Shown: positions 26,157-35,838 of the stretch, one piece after another
Layout of the letters: every line of letters begins with the position of its first letter
How positions within the stretch are numbered: position 1 is the stretch's first letter
Assembly (NCBI GenBank): GCA_913777945.1
Contig: CAJYTY010000032.1
Coordinates: 141,050-205,049 of the forward strand
DNA: 64,000 nt
Direction: 5' to 3'
Source: an uncultured Acinetobacter sp.
GTDB lineage: Bacteria; Pseudomonadota; Gammaproteobacteria; Pseudomonadales; Moraxellaceae
Notes under the pieces: generated by a model
Told to the model about the DNA's origin: nothing
Seen by the model: only the letters and a program-made list of their open reading frames with translations
The model's database searches: none
Position numbers and translations under genes: made by a program

Positions 26157-26630
26157 ATGGGTCTTTTTGATTTTGTTAAAGGCATTGGTAAAAAAAATAC
26201 AGCACCAGCAGAACCTCAGCCTGCTCCAGCCACGCCTGTTGAGCCTTCAGCTCAAGAGATTGCCAATAAATTATTAGGTTTGATTAAAAGTTTAGGTCTT
26301 GGTGTTGAAGGTTTATCAGTAACCTACAATGGAAATACCGATACAGCCATCATTAAAGGGCAAGTCAAAAGCCAAGCAGATAAAGAAAAGATCGTTCTTG
26401 CCGTTGGTAATATTGATCACGTTGCTCAGGTCGATGATCAGATGACGGTTGAGGTACCCGAACCAGAAAGTAAATTCTATACCGTAAAATCAGGTGATAA
26501 TTTATCTAAGATTTCTAAAGAGTATTATGGCGATCCAAATCAATACAATAAAATTTTTGAAGCGAATAGACCATTACTCAAAAATGCGGATGATATTTTT
26601 CCTGGACAAGTTTTACGTATCCCTGAATAA
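26157..26630 (+). CDS. BON-LysM protein (Kbp/YgaU-like)
   Basis: 157-aa protein with an N-terminal Pro/Ala-rich linker, a BON domain (about residues 35-103, 'GLSVTYNGNTDTAIIKGQV') and a C-terminal LysM domain (about 107-156, 'YTVKSGDNLSKISKEYYGD'). This layout matches E. coli Kbp (YgaU), a potassium-binding protein. There is no signal peptide, also as in Kbp. AGAGGAAA precedes the ATG. It is monocistronic with its own terminator. Confidence 0.92.
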   Translation: MGLFDFVKGIGKKNTAPAEPQPAPATPVEPSAQEIANKLLGLIKSLGLGVEGLSVTYNGNTDTAIIKGQVKSQADKEKIVLAVGNIDHVAQVDDQMTVEVPEPESKFYTVKSGDNLSKISKEYYGDPNQYNKIFEANRPLLKNADDIFPGQVLRIPE

Positions 26631-26648
26631 ATTGTAATGTGACAGAAG

Positions 26649-26671
26649 AGGCGCGTATTGCGCCTTTTTTA
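26649..26671 (+). terminator. Intrinsic terminator after the BON-LysM gene
   Basis: Stem AGGCGC / GCGCCT with loop GTATT, followed by a T-run. Confidence 0.88.
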
Positions 26672-26725
26672 TTTCAAAATAAAAGATAAAATCTATAAAA
26701 TTGAAATTACCAAAACATTAAAAAA

Positions 26726-27274
26726 ATGAATTCATTTACTTATGCTTTATGTCAAAAGCCCGTATTAAGTGTGGCCATGTGGATGACAGGTCTTTGTGCA
26801 TTTCCTCCATTATTTTCAAATCTGCCGATTGATTTAACTCATACAGGCGCATTAGCAACTACTGAATTTACGGTAAATGTATCAAAGTCTTATCACTTAA
26901 GCCTAACTGTTGAATTTGAATCAGCACAAAAGCGAGTTGATGATCTTGTTGTTGGAAATACTTTTAACCAATATTGTGATGGGACTATAAAATATAACAA
27001 CATTCCTGTAGAGAAGAGAAAAGAATTAGGTCAACCAATAACCTTACAAGTTCTTGTAAGAAAATCAAAAAATCATGAAATTGTTTTTAATCAGCAATTT
27101 CAGTCTTTATGCTCAACAGGACATGATGGTAAAAATAAAAGTTACAGAAGTATTGGCTGGATTCCTTTATCTCAAGATCTTTATGTGATTGAAGTTGTTA
27201 ATTTACAACCACATAATCAATTAAAAAATGTCAAAACAACTTTAAGCTTAAATGCAAGTAATGGTGGTAAATGA
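26726..27274 (+). CDS. Exported protein of unknown function (possibly DUF5625-like)
   Basis: 182-aa protein with an N-terminal hydrophobic stretch ('VLSVAMWMTGLCAFPPLF') that could be a signal peptide or anchor, followed by a beta-rich region starting 'PIDLTHTGALATTEFTV'. That opening recalls the DUF5625 group, but I cannot confirm this without a search. Two Cys ('QYCDGT', 'SLCSTG') may pair. It converges on the TetR gene, with stops 2 nt apart. Confidence 0.65.
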   Translation: MNSFTYALCQKPVLSVAMWMTGLCAFPPLFSNLPIDLTHTGALATTEFTVNVSKSYHLSLTVEFESAQKRVDDLVVGNTFNQYCDGTIKYNNIPVEKRKELGQPITLQVLVRKSKNHEIVFNQQFQSLCSTGHDGKNKSYRSIGWIPLSQDLYVIEVVNLQPHNQLKNVKTTLSLNASNGGK

Positions 27275-27276
27275 TT

Positions 27277-27831
27277 TTAAGATAATAATTGTTTAGGAAG
27301 TTTATCCATTAATTGTAAAAAAGGTTTTGGGCTTTGTAATGCTCTAGATAGGATTAAAGATCCTTGAATACGTATCACAGTATCTTGTGCTCGCTCGAAA
27401 GCTTGTTCTTCTGATATTCCCGCATCTTGTAAAACGACAGAGATACTTTCAATCAGTCTTGTAAATACGGGTTGAATTTGAGGCAAAAAGGTTTGGTGCG
27501 CTTCACTTAAGGTTAAAACTGCTAAAATACATGCTACATGGCCATTTTCATAAACTTGTTTTAATGAATAGGTCAGAGCTTCTAAACGTTCAATAGGTGA
27601 TGCGTTACTTTGTAGGTGAATAAAAATATGATCTTCGCGCCATTGTTCTAAATAGCTCAAAACATCTTGTGCCATTTGTTGTTTTCCATTTGGAAAGTGA
27701 TGATACAAACTGGCTTTACCTAAACCTGTCCGTTCAGAAATTTTGGATAAAGAAGTGCCTTCATAACCATATTCTCTGAAAATACTTAATAAAGATCGAA
27801 TTAAAGTCGGTTTATCCATAAAATTACTCAT
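27277..27831 (-). CDS. TetR-family transcriptional regulator (LmrA/YxaF-like)
   Basis: Predicted repressor with an N-terminal helix-turn-helix ('GYEGTSLSKISERTGLGKASLYHHFPNGK') and a helical ligand-binding domain. The track start (27864) would put an 18-bp palindrome inside the coding region, so I choose the Met at 27831; the Met at 27819 is also possible. It is divergent from a GST-SDR pair with the palindrome between them, which suggests it represses those genes and itself. Confidence 0.9.
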   Translation of the reverse strand: MSNFMDKPTLIRSLLSIFREYGYEGTSLSKISERTGLGKASLYHHFPNGKQQMAQDVLSYLEQWREDHIFIHLQSNASPIERLEALTYSLKQVYENGHVACILAVLTLSEAHQTFLPQIQPVFTRLIESISVVLQDAGISEEQAFERAQDTVIRIQGSLILSRALQSPKPFLQLMDKLPKQLLS

Positions 27832-27844
27832 ACCACTTGATTTT

Positions 27845-27862
27845 GTACCGATCGTTCGGTAC
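27845..27862. promoter_or_regulatory. Palindromic operator for the TetR regulator
   Basis: GTACCGA-TCGT-TCGGTAC, a perfect 7-bp inverted repeat in the gap between the TetR gene and the divergent GST gene. Such CCGA/TCGG palindromes are typical of TetR/LmrA-type operators. Confidence 0.8.
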
Positions 27863-27889
27863 ATTAAAATTATATAACCACAAAAGAAG

Positions 27890-28492
27890 ATGACAATGAA
27901 ACTTTATAATACTGTAATCTCAGGAAATTGTTACAAAATCAGATTATTACTTTCATTTCTGAATTTAGACTATGAAAAAGTCTCTATAAGTTTAGCTGAC
28001 CAAGAGCAAAAGACAGAACATTTTCTAAAACTGAATCCTTTAGGGCAGATTCCTGTGCTAGAAGATCAGGGGAGGTATATCCATGATTCTCAAGCAATCT
28101 TGTGCTATCTCGCTAGAACATATGATGCTCATCAGCTTTGGTTTCCTCAAGAAACAATTGCAATGACGCATGTTTTAGAGTGGTTATTTTTTGCCAATCA
28201 AAGAATTGCTTCTACTTTATCGGCAGCACGGGCATTTCATCTGATTAAAAAACCAAATATTGATATCGAAAATGCGACTGCAATGTCACATGCATCATTA
28301 GCAGTTGTAAATCAACATTTGAAAACAAGAAATTGGTTGGTTGGTGAATCAGCCACGATTGCAGATATTGCTTGTTATCCTTACATCGCTTTAGCGCATC
28401 AAGGAAAAATAGAATTAGACCCATATCCATATGTTCAGGCTTGGTTAACACGTTTTCAACAATTGCCTCGTTTTATTGAATTAGATGAATAA
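27890..28492 (+). CDS. Glutathione S-transferase family protein
   Basis: 200-aa protein with an N-terminal thioredoxin-like glutathione-binding domain ('LNPLGQIPVLED', 'DSQAILCYLA') and a C-terminal helical domain ('WLVGESATIADIACYPY'). It probably conjugates or reduces electrophiles in the cytosol. It overlaps or abuts the following SDR gene and is divergent from the TetR regulator, so induction by a toxic small molecule is plausible. The substrate is unknown. Confidence 0.92.
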   Translation: MTMKLYNTVISGNCYKIRLLLSFLNLDYEKVSISLADQEQKTEHFLKLNPLGQIPVLEDQGRYIHDSQAILCYLARTYDAHQLWFPQETIAMTHVLEWLFFANQRIASTLSAARAFHLIKKPNIDIENATAMSHASLAVVNQHLKTRNWLVGESATIADIACYPYIALAHQGKIELDPYPYVQAWLTRFQQLPRFIELDE

Positions 28493-28502
28493 TAGGTTAG
28501 GC

Positions 28503-29195
28503 ATGAAAAAAGTATTGATTACTGGAGGCAGTCAAGGAATTGGGCAAGCGATTGCCCAAAAATTCTTGGATGAGAATTATGAGGTACATAATATTTCTCG
28601 ACATACTCCACAATATTCACATCTTCATTTGCATCATTGGCAAGCGGATATGTTGCAATATGATCAAATTGAAAAGGTGATTCAGCAGATTGGGCAGTTT
28701 GATGTGCTGATTAATAATGCAGGCTATATGAATACACTTACAGCCGCTTCATATACGTGGGAAGAAATGCAAAAAATTATGCATGTAAATCTGATTCATA
28801 CGATGCAGTTGAGTATTGATGTGGCTGAGAATATTTTTAAAAATCAGAAATTTGGACGCATTATTAGTATGGCATCTATTGCTGGGCAAATTGGGCATCC
28901 TGATATTTGGTATGGCATCTCAAAAGCGGGGCTAATTAATGGGATGCGTAGTTTGGCTCGTAGCCATGCCCAGCATAATATTCAAACCTTTAGTCTCGCA
29001 CCTGGCCCTGTTGAAACTCAGATGATGCAAAAGATTCCTATTGAAAGACAAAAGCGGTTAAAAGAAGCGACTTTAAATCAGCAATTCTGCCAAACACAAG
29101 AAATTGCAGAAACAGCTTTTTGGCTGGCGCAAGCAGCTCCAAATTGTTTAAGTGGTGAGGTATTTGATTTGAATAATGGTGTGAATTGTCGTTAG
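28503..29195 (+). CDS. Short-chain dehydrogenase/reductase
   Basis: NAD(P)-dependent oxidoreductase of the classical SDR family. It has cofactor motif 'GGSQGIGQAIA', 'NNAGYM', catalytic Ser in 'ISMASIAGQ' and 'YGISK'. The start at 28503 follows a Shine-Dalgarno-like stretch just after the GST stop; the track's earlier ATG overlaps the GST end. It is cotranscribed with the GST gene and probably under the same TetR control. Confidence 0.92.
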   Translation: MKKVLITGGSQGIGQAIAQKFLDENYEVHNISRHTPQYSHLHLHHWQADMLQYDQIEKVIQQIGQFDVLINNAGYMNTLTAASYTWEEMQKIMHVNLIHTMQLSIDVAENIFKNQKFGRIISMASIAGQIGHPDIWYGISKAGLINGMRSLARSHAQHNIQTFSLAPGPVETQMMQKIPIERQKRLKEATLNQQFCQTQEIAETAFWLAQAAPNCLSGEVFDLNNGVNCR

Positions 29196-29208
29196 ATCAT
29201 GTTGAATA

Positions 29209-29240
29209 AATGAATAGAAATATATGTATTTCTATTCATT
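29209..29240. terminator. Long AT-rich hairpin between SDR and thiD
   Basis: Perfect 14-bp stem AATGAATAGAAATA / TATTTCTATTCATT with a 4-nt TATG loop between two convergent genes. It is probably a bidirectional terminator, although a clear T-run is short. Confidence 0.65.
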
Positions 29241-29252
29241 ATTATTTAAGTC

Positions 29253-30032
<780 letters not shown>

Positions 30033-30113
30033 TTATTCTCTCATTTAAGCTAGTATATGGGAGTTTCGAGAAACTCTCGACTATGTTATGTAAGGCTTTA
30101 AGAGATTGAACGA

Positions 30114-30788
30114 ATGACGATCAAAAATATTCTGATTGATTTAGATGGGACTTTAACTGACCCTAAAGCGGGTATTCATCGCTCAATTCGTTATGCTTTA
30201 GAAAAACTGGGCCACCCTTTAGCGGATGAGGTCGATTTAGATTGGACGATTGGACCTCCGTTGAAAGCTTCTTTGGCAAAGTTATTAAATACTCAGGATG
30301 ATGATTTTGCTGAACAAGCGTTACTTGCTTATCGCGAGCGTTTTTCAGTGACAGGTTTATTTGAAAACGAGGTCTATGCAACAGTGGTAGAAACGTTGCA
30401 ACAGTTACAAGTACAAGGTTATCGGTTATTTTTAGCGACGGCGAAACCAACAGTTTATGCGAAACGTATCCTTGCTCACTTTGGGTTGGATCAATATTTT
30501 ACTGAAATGTATGGCAGTGAATTAACAGGTGAACGTACCAATAAAATAGATCTAATTGCATATATTCTTGAAAAAGAGCAATTGGATACGCAGCAGTGCA
30601 TTATGGTGGGAGACCGACAATATGATGTGATTGGTGCACGTGCCCATGGTATTGAAACCATTGCTGTAAATTATGGTTATGGCACAGCAGAAGAACTTGC
30701 TCAAGTACAACCGCTTGCTCAAATCTCACAATTTAGCCAATTGCTTAATACGGTGAATCAACTGAATTTAGAACGAAAAGTATCATAA
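30114..30788 (+). CDS. HAD-family phosphatase (phosphoglycolate phosphatase-like)
   Basis: Haloacid-dehalogenase hydrolase of about 224 aa. Motif I is 'DLDGTLTDPKAGI', motif II 'LFLATAKPT' (Thr rather than the common Ser-Lys pattern) and motif IV 'MVGDRQYDVIGA'. The alpha-helical cap between motifs I and II is of the Gph/PgmB type. The exact substrate cannot be read from sequence. A bidirectional terminator separates it from ribB. Confidence 0.9.
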   Translation: MTIKNILIDLDGTLTDPKAGIHRSIRYALEKLGHPLADEVDLDWTIGPPLKASLAKLLNTQDDDFAEQALLAYRERFSVTGLFENEVYATVVETLQQLQVQGYRLFLATAKPTVYAKRILAHFGLDQYFTEMYGSELTGERTNKIDLIAYILEKEQLDTQQCIMVGDRQYDVIGARAHGIETIAVNYGYGTAEELAQVQPLAQISQFSQLLNTVNQLNLERKVS

Positions 30789-30801
30789 TCATGAGCGCAA
30801 T

Positions 30802-30830
30802 AAAAAGCCTCGAATGATCGAGGCTTTTTT
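30802..30830. terminator. Bidirectional terminator between the HAD gene and ribB
   Basis: Stem AGCCTCG / CGAGGCT with loop AATGAT, A-run on one side and T-run on the other. Confidence 0.9.
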
Positions 30831-30836
30831 GTTTCA

Positions 30837-31496
30837 TTAAATATTATGTTTTAAGCGGTATTGAACCAATTCTTCGATACTAATCACGGTAAGGCCATGT
30901 GTCTGAGCATAAGCTAGAACTTGAATACCTGATGCCATAGAGCCATCAGGATTAGTCAATTCACACAATACGCCAGAAGGTTTTAAACCAGCCAAACGGG
31001 CTAAATCTATAGTTCCTTCAGTATGTCCTCTGCGAGTTAATACGCCACCATTACGTGCTCGTAATGGGAACACATGACCTGGACGACTCAAGTCACTTGC
31101 AACAGCACCATCTTTGGTTGCTGCCAAAACCGTAGTGACACGATCCTTGGCAGAAACACCCGTGGTCACACCTTGTGCCGCTTCGATAGTAACTGTAAAT
31201 GCTGTTTTAAATTGACTAGAATTATCTACCACCATCGGTGGAAGTTGTAAATGATCTGCCAGTTCTTCAGTTAGACACAAGCATACAATCCCAGAACCAT
31301 CACGAATCATTTGTGCCATGGTTTCGATCGTCAGTGTTTCGGCAGCAATAATAAGATCGGCTTCATTTTCACGATCGAAATCATCCATAACCAAGACGGG
31401 TTTGCCTTGGCGGATATCTTCTAGAGCTTGTTGAATACGTTGTTCAGCAGGAGAAAGGGCTGAAAAGAAAAGTTCGGGTTGAATTAAACTTGACAT
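30837..31496 (-). CDS. ribB: 3,4-dihydroxy-2-butanone-4-phosphate synthase
   Basis: Converts ribulose-5-phosphate to the four-carbon precursor of riboflavin. '[14 protein letters not shown]', '[10 protein letters not shown]' and '[24 protein letters not shown]' are diagnostic RibB blocks. The start is placed at the Met at 31496 (MSSLIQ...), because the track's extension runs back into the FMN riboswitch. At about 219 aa it is a stand-alone RibB, without the GTP cyclohydrolase II half. Expression should fall when FMN is plentiful. Confidence 0.95.
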   Translation of the reverse strand: MSSLIQPELFFSALSPAEQRIQQALEDIRQGKPVLVMDDFDRENEADLIIAAETLTIETMAQMIRDGSGIVCLCLTEELADHLQLPPMVVDNSSQFKTAFTVTIEAAQGVTTGVSAKDRVTTVLAATKDGAVASDLSRPGHVFPLRARNGGVLTRRGHTEGTIDLARLAGLKPSGVLCELTNPDGSMASGIQVLAYAQTHGLTVISIEELVQYRLKHNI

Positions 31497-31600
31497 AATG
31501 AAACGCTCTCGTAAATAGGATACGGTTGAACATTTCAGGACTGATGTAAAAAATAAGCGTACACCAAAACAACGCAAAAAGCGTATTTCAGTGGTTTCGT

Positions 31601-31746
31601 CTTCTTTCATCCGGACTATACCGTCGGCTTTGGTCTCTCACCAAATCTGCGAGTATATAAATATATACAGGCTCGTGGGCTAGTTAGGTCACTTGATTGC
31701 AAGGCCTAACTTACCACCGGTGGGGAATTACACCCCGCCCTGAAGC
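31601..31746 (-). ncRNA. FMN riboswitch (RFN element) upstream of ribB
   Basis: On the minus strand the conserved RFN sequence is readable: 'AGGGCGGGGTG', 'ATTCCCCACCGG', 'AGCCCACGAGC', 'GCCGACGGT' and 'AGTCCGGATGAAAGAAGA', in the right order. These are the strongly conserved joining segments of the FMN aptamer. It lies about 105 nt upstream of the ribB start. No strong U-tailed terminator was seen in between, so translational control is at least as likely as attenuation. Confidence 0.95.
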
Positions 31747-31930
31747 GATGTGCCTTGATTATAGCCAGATTTTTATGAGAAAAGGCAACTTTTTATAGAA
31801 TGAATCGTTCTATGTAAATCTATAAATAAGCTGAAGTTCATTTGAAGCTTTTCGTTATTAATGAAACTAGTATTGCATGTTAATTGAGCATAAACTCAAG
31901 TCATAAAACAACAATAAAATAGGCAATCAA

Positions 31931-32146
31931 ATGGACCAACAACATAAATCTGAGTTAGAAAAAATGGCACAACAACTTCATCGACCAGTGATGAGTTTTA
32001 AAGATTTTAAGCATGTTTCTGAGCAGGATATGAACTGGCTTAATCAACAATTAGAACGGACTATTCAATTAGAAAATCAAAGAATCAACAAAAGTTTATT
32101 TCAGATGCCATTTTTTTTACGTTTTCTTTTTAAAAATAAAAAATAA
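31931..32146 (+). CDS. Small basic helical protein of unknown function
   Basis: 71-aa protein with a charged N-terminal two-thirds predicted to be helical and a C-terminal hydrophobic/basic end ('PFFLRFLFKNKK') that might touch the membrane. I do not recognise the family. It is followed after 14 nt by the 393-aa helical-repeat gene on the same strand, so the two are probably cotranscribed. Confidence 0.65.
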   Translation: MDQQHKSELEKMAQQLHRPVMSFKDFKHVSEQDMNWLNQQLERTIQLENQRINKSLFQMPFFLRFLFKNKK

Positions 32147-32160
32147 CAAACATAAGGAAA

Positions 32161-33342
32161 GTGAGTATGACTCGACTTGCTGTTCATGCTGAAATTATAA
32201 AATTAACTCAGATTCTTAATGTTTCAGAGCAACAATTAGCTTTTTTAATTCCTTTAGCACCTGAAAGCTTAAGACAATTTCGTTTTGCAATTATTGAGTT
32301 GCTACAAAGCCAACAAAAAACACGCTTCCGTTATCTTGCTGCTTGGGTGAATTGGCTGCCAAGTAGATTGACCGCTATTATGGTAAAGCAATTATTTGAT
32401 CCCTTTATCGTCGCTCAAATCGCAGTACATTTATCTACAGAGAACCTTTATCGAATTGCAAAACATTTACCAGCAGATACATTGGCTTCAATTTCAGTCT
32501 ATTTAGATCCTAGATTAGCGAGAGAATTATTAGCTTATTTTACTACCCATCAAATTAAGGACATTGCTCAAGTTCTTTTACAACAAAAAGACTTTGTAAC
32601 GATGGGGCGTTTTGTTGGTATGCTATCTGATGAAGTGGTACAGGATGTGGCTCAAATCATTGAAAAGGAAAGTGATCTATTGGAGATCGCTTTTTATATT
32701 GAATCAAGAGAGCGTATTGATCATCTGGTGCATGTTTTACCGAAGGAACGTATCATCAAGACACTATTGATTGTAAGTGATCCGACACAACGCTTAGTTT
32801 GGCCGAAGCTATTGGCGTTAATGAGCCATATCGGTTATGAGCTCAAACAGGAATTAGGTGATCTCGCCGTACAGCAAGGGGAAATTGTGATAAATGCAAT
32901 TATTCAGGCTGCGCAAGAAGACCAACTTTGGGAAGATATGTTGCCAGTAGTTGCATGTTTATCTGAACAAGCTCAATCCTATGTCGCAAATTTACCAGCT
33001 TTGCGCCAAGTTGAAATCATCAAAAGTATCGTTGAAGCCGCCGATGAATGTGATTTATGGACAGACATGTTGGTTGTTGTAAATTATATGCAAAATGAAG
33101 CGAGACAAGTCGTTGCAACGGCTATTGCTCAAATTGATATTAAGGTTCTACATCATATTGCTTATGCTTCCTTACTTCGTTCGCAATGGGAAGTAACTTT
33201 TGATATTGTCCGTCGCATGCCACTTGAGAAACAGCAGCAATGCCAGCAAATTTTGAATACTTATATGCAGCAACTTGATGTGGAAACATATCAATATTTA
33301 GATGGTTTACTTGAGCGATATCAAATTTACTCTTTAAGCTAA
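32161..33342 (+). CDS. Helical-repeat (HEAT-like) protein of unknown function
   Basis: Protein of about 391-393 aa, almost entirely alpha-helical, with no signal peptide or membrane span. Two segments about 46 residues apart look like repeats: 'AAQEDQLWEDMLPVVACL' and 'AADECDLWTDMLVVVNYM'. Earlier parts ('HLSTENLYRIAKHLPADTLASI') have a MgtE-N/HEAT-like rhythm. Such folds usually bind other proteins. The start is the GTG at 32161 or the ATG at 32167, after AAGGAAA. It converges on the patatin gene with a 3-nt gap. Confidence 0.75.
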   Translation: MSMTRLAVHAEIIKLTQILNVSEQQLAFLIPLAPESLRQFRFAIIELLQSQQKTRFRYLAAWVNWLPSRLTAIMVKQLFDPFIVAQIAVHLSTENLYRIAKHLPADTLASISVYLDPRLARELLAYFTTHQIKDIAQVLLQQKDFVTMGRFVGMLSDEVVQDVAQIIEKESDLLEIAFYIESRERIDHLVHVLPKERIIKTLLIVSDPTQRLVWPKLLALMSHIGYELKQELGDLAVQQGEIVINAIIQAAQEDQLWEDMLPVVACLSEQAQSYVANLPALRQVEIIKSIVEAADECDLWTDMLVVVNYMQNEARQVVATAIAQIDIKVLHHIAYASLLRSQWEVTFDIVRRMPLEKQQQCQQILNTYMQQLDVETYQYLDGLLERYQIYSLS

Positions 33343-33345
33343 AAT

Positions 33346-35136
33346 CTATGCAGTGGGAAGGGTCTCTCGAATAGGAACTAATGTGGCAAGTGCATGCTCA
33401 TAACCAAGCTCAACCAATTGATCTAATCGATGCCAATCAAACATACCAATACCATTGATTGGCATACGAATATGTAGATTGGCACGTTCAATTGCAGCAG
33501 TTTGGATCATGGTATCACTAGCAAGAGTTGCTGTTCGCATTAAGATTTCTGCAAGACGTGGAGCATGTAGGAGTTTGTCTTTGATCAGTTTATTCCAATT
33601 CAGTAGGGCACTTTGATCTGGTTGATCTAAACCAATACCCGGAACGCGAATATCATCGTGTAAACTGACATTACTGGCAATAATGGTACCTCTTTCCAAA
33701 TTTTGCATGACATCTGTGGGAAGGTTATTAATCACACCCCCATCGCATAATAAGTTCTCACGCCATGCGACAGGTGGGGCGACACCGGGCACACTCATAC
33801 TGGTTCCAACCCATGTGGCCAATTCACCTTGATCATGGATCACAGCTTCGCCAGTCGTGAGATTGGTTGAAATACAGTAAAAGGTTCTTTTTAATTCTTC
33901 TATACGCTGATGACCGAATATCGCTTGTAGGCGAGAGTGAAAACGTTGTCCACGAATTAAGGATACTTTAGGCATGGTGTAGTCATTTAAATAGTTTCTT
34001 GCCACAAAGGTTTCATAAGCGATATGTGTCATTTCAATACTATCAAAACCGCAGGCCACCAAAGCAGCGACAAATGCTCCCATACTGGTTCCGCCCACAA
34101 TATCAATTGGGATATGCAATTGTTCAAGTGCACGAATTAATCCAATGTGAGCAAAGCCGCGTGCACCGCCGCCGCCAAGAACTAAACCAACGCCTTGACT
34201 CGAAATCTGTCGGGCAATCGCACAAATATCTGTTTGTGCCCATGGATGAATAAAATAATGAGCGCGTGCATGATAGAGCTGTTTCCAAGTAAGGGTATAA
34301 GGAGATGGATCACCCTCTGAACGTAAAAGAACTAATTCAATTTGGCTTTGCCAATCGTGTTGATTTAAGCTATCTACTAGCGGTGTATGTACAGGTGTTT
34401 GATTCGCTTCGGCCAATATCAAAATGCGATCAGCTTGGTGCAAGCAGCGTTTAGACCAGTCATCACCATTTTGGTGAGCAGCATAAAGTACGTAGCAATG
34501 TTTTTCTTCTAAGCTGGCCAACCATTCTCTTAATTTTAAATCATCATGCCCATAATCAAGTGGCGTTTGGCTAAATCCAATTCCAAATAGGGCATCGACA
34601 TGAGCAGCCGTGACTAAACGTACGTGAGGCCAACGTTGTAAATGCTCAGTAAGTTTTTCTGATAAATGAATTGCTGGGATCTGAGAAGACACTGGAATAA
34701 TCGATAAGGTACGATTATGGCTCATAGGATGAGCATGTTGTAACTCGGGCTGAGTACGAGCAATAATTAATTGAGATAAGGCAAATAAGGTATCTGTTTG
34801 GTCGTGAAGGAAATCTATAAATTGTTGTCGGGAAATTACCAAAAGCGTTGTATCCCGCATTGCTTTGACTGCACCATGATGGGGTTGATTAGAAATTACG
34901 CCCATTTCTCCAAGGATCTCATAACGACCTAAATACGTTGATAAACTTGAAGCGGTTGTTAATTTAATGCGCCCATAAACGACAATATACAGATGAGAAG
35001 CGGGATCATTGAGATTGTAAAGTTGCTGTCCTGTCTGTAAATATCTAATTGAACAATCATGAGCGAGCTTAACCAAGCTAGGTTCATCTAAATGTGAGAA
35101 AACGCTGACTTTCCGAAGTGTTTCTATAATATCCAT
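33346..35136 (-). CDS. Patatin-like phospholipase with N-terminal cyclic-nucleotide-binding-type domain
   Basis: 596-aa protein. Residues 1 to about 120 form a cNMP-binding-type beta-roll ('VFSHLDEPSLVKLAHDC', 'HLYIVVYGRIKL', 'EILGEMGVI'). A middle region of unclear fold follows, then a patatin domain with oxyanion motif 'GGGGARG' (about 320), nucleophile 'GTSMG' (Ser about 353) and catalytic 'DGG' (Asp about 465). The catalytic dyad is intact. The layout resembles bacterial relatives of neuropathy target esterase. A lysophospholipase or phospholipase role gated by a bound nucleotide is possible but unproven. Confidence 0.92.
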   Translation of the reverse strand: MDIIETLRKVSVFSHLDEPSLVKLAHDCSIRYLQTGQQLYNLNDPASHLYIVVYGRIKLTTASSLSTYLGRYEILGEMGVISNQPHHGAVKAMRDTTLLVISRQQFIDFLHDQTDTLFALSQLIIARTQPELQHAHPMSHNRTLSIIPVSSQIPAIHLSEKLTEHLQRWPHVRLVTAAHVDALFGIGFSQTPLDYGHDDLKLREWLASLEEKHCYVLYAAHQNGDDWSKRCLHQADRILILAEANQTPVHTPLVDSLNQHDWQSQIELVLLRSEGDPSPYTLTWKQLYHARAHYFIHPWAQTDICAIARQISSQGVGLVLGGGGARGFAHIGLIRALEQLHIPIDIVGGTSMGAFVAALVACGFDSIEMTHIAYETFVARNYLNDYTMPKVSLIRGQRFHSRLQAIFGHQRIEELKRTFYCISTNLTTGEAVIHDQGELATWVGTSMSVPGVAPPVAWRENLLCDGGVINNLPTDVMQNLERGTIIASNVSLHDDIRVPGIGLDQPDQSALLNWNKLIKDKLLHAPRLAEILMRTATLASDTMIQTAAIERANLHIRMPINGIGMFDWHRLDQLVELGYEHALATLVPIRETLPTA

Positions 35137-35263
35137 ATGATTTAATTTTCTTTATTTTCTATTTATTTAATAAAGTGTCAGGCTGCTTTACAAGTCCTAT
35201 TGAGTAAAATAAAAGCCTATTTTTAAGTTTTTTTGTATTTCATTTTCCTTTTAGAGTCGCAAT

Positions 35264-35294
35264 AAAAAAGCCAGTTCTTATTGACTGGCTTTTT
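35264..35294. terminator. Intrinsic terminator downstream of panD
   Basis: Stem GCCAGT / ACTGGC with an 8-nt loop, flanked by an A-run and a T-run. It lies between the panD stop and the patatin start, both on the minus strand. Confidence 0.88.
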
Positions 35295-35311
35295 AGAAAT
35301 CTTTTAAGTAT

Positions 35312-35692
35312 TTATGCAATTTGCACAGGAATACAGTTTGCCGTGTGATTGACTGTATTGTCTGGATTTGCATAAACCAAACGTGGTTTGTGGAGGTTTG
35401 CTTCTACTTCAGTGAAATCACCAAAAGTTGCAATAATTACTAAATCACCGACATCAGCTTGGTGTGCTGCGCCACCATTCACTGAAATAATACCTGAGTC
35501 ATCTTCACCACGAATTGCATAAGTTGTGAAGCGTTTGCCGTTCGTTACGTTCCATACGTGGATTTCTTCGTATTCACGAATCCCTGCTAAGTCCATTAAT
35601 ACACCATCAATTGCACAAGAACCTTCATAATGAAGTTCTGCATGAGTGACAACTGCACGGTGAATTTTACATTTTAATAAACGAGATAGCAT
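35312..35692 (-). CDS. panD: Aspartate 1-decarboxylase
   Basis: Pyruvoyl-dependent enzyme that makes beta-alanine for pantothenate and CoA. The proenzyme self-cleaves at Gly24-Ser25, visible in 'HYEGSCAID', to form the pyruvoyl group. The start at 35692 ([13 protein letters not shown]...) is the conserved one; the track adds 39 unsupported residues. Length 126 aa is normal. It is a single-gene unit with a terminator. Confidence 0.97.
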   Translation of the reverse strand: MLSRLLKCKIHRAVVTHAELHYEGSCAIDGVLMDLAGIREYEEIHVWNVTNGKRFTTYAIRGEDDSGIISVNGGAAHQADVGDLVIIATFGDFTEVEANLHKPRLVYANPDNTVNHTANCIPVQIA

Positions 35693-35838
35693 GGCTAGCG
35701 TCTCCTGAGTAAGACCTAAGATGAATATCTTATTGGTTGACTTGTCACGTTTCCCGCTGGCGATAGGCGGTTTGATGCGCATTTTGCGCTTAAAAATGCA
35801 ATATGGCAAGCGTGATTGATCAACAATTCAGTTTAAAT

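Noticed and set aside
31497-31610. N-terminal extension of ribB in the ORF track
   Set aside because: It starts inside the FMN riboswitch and has no similarity to RibB; the Met at 31496 gives the normal protein.
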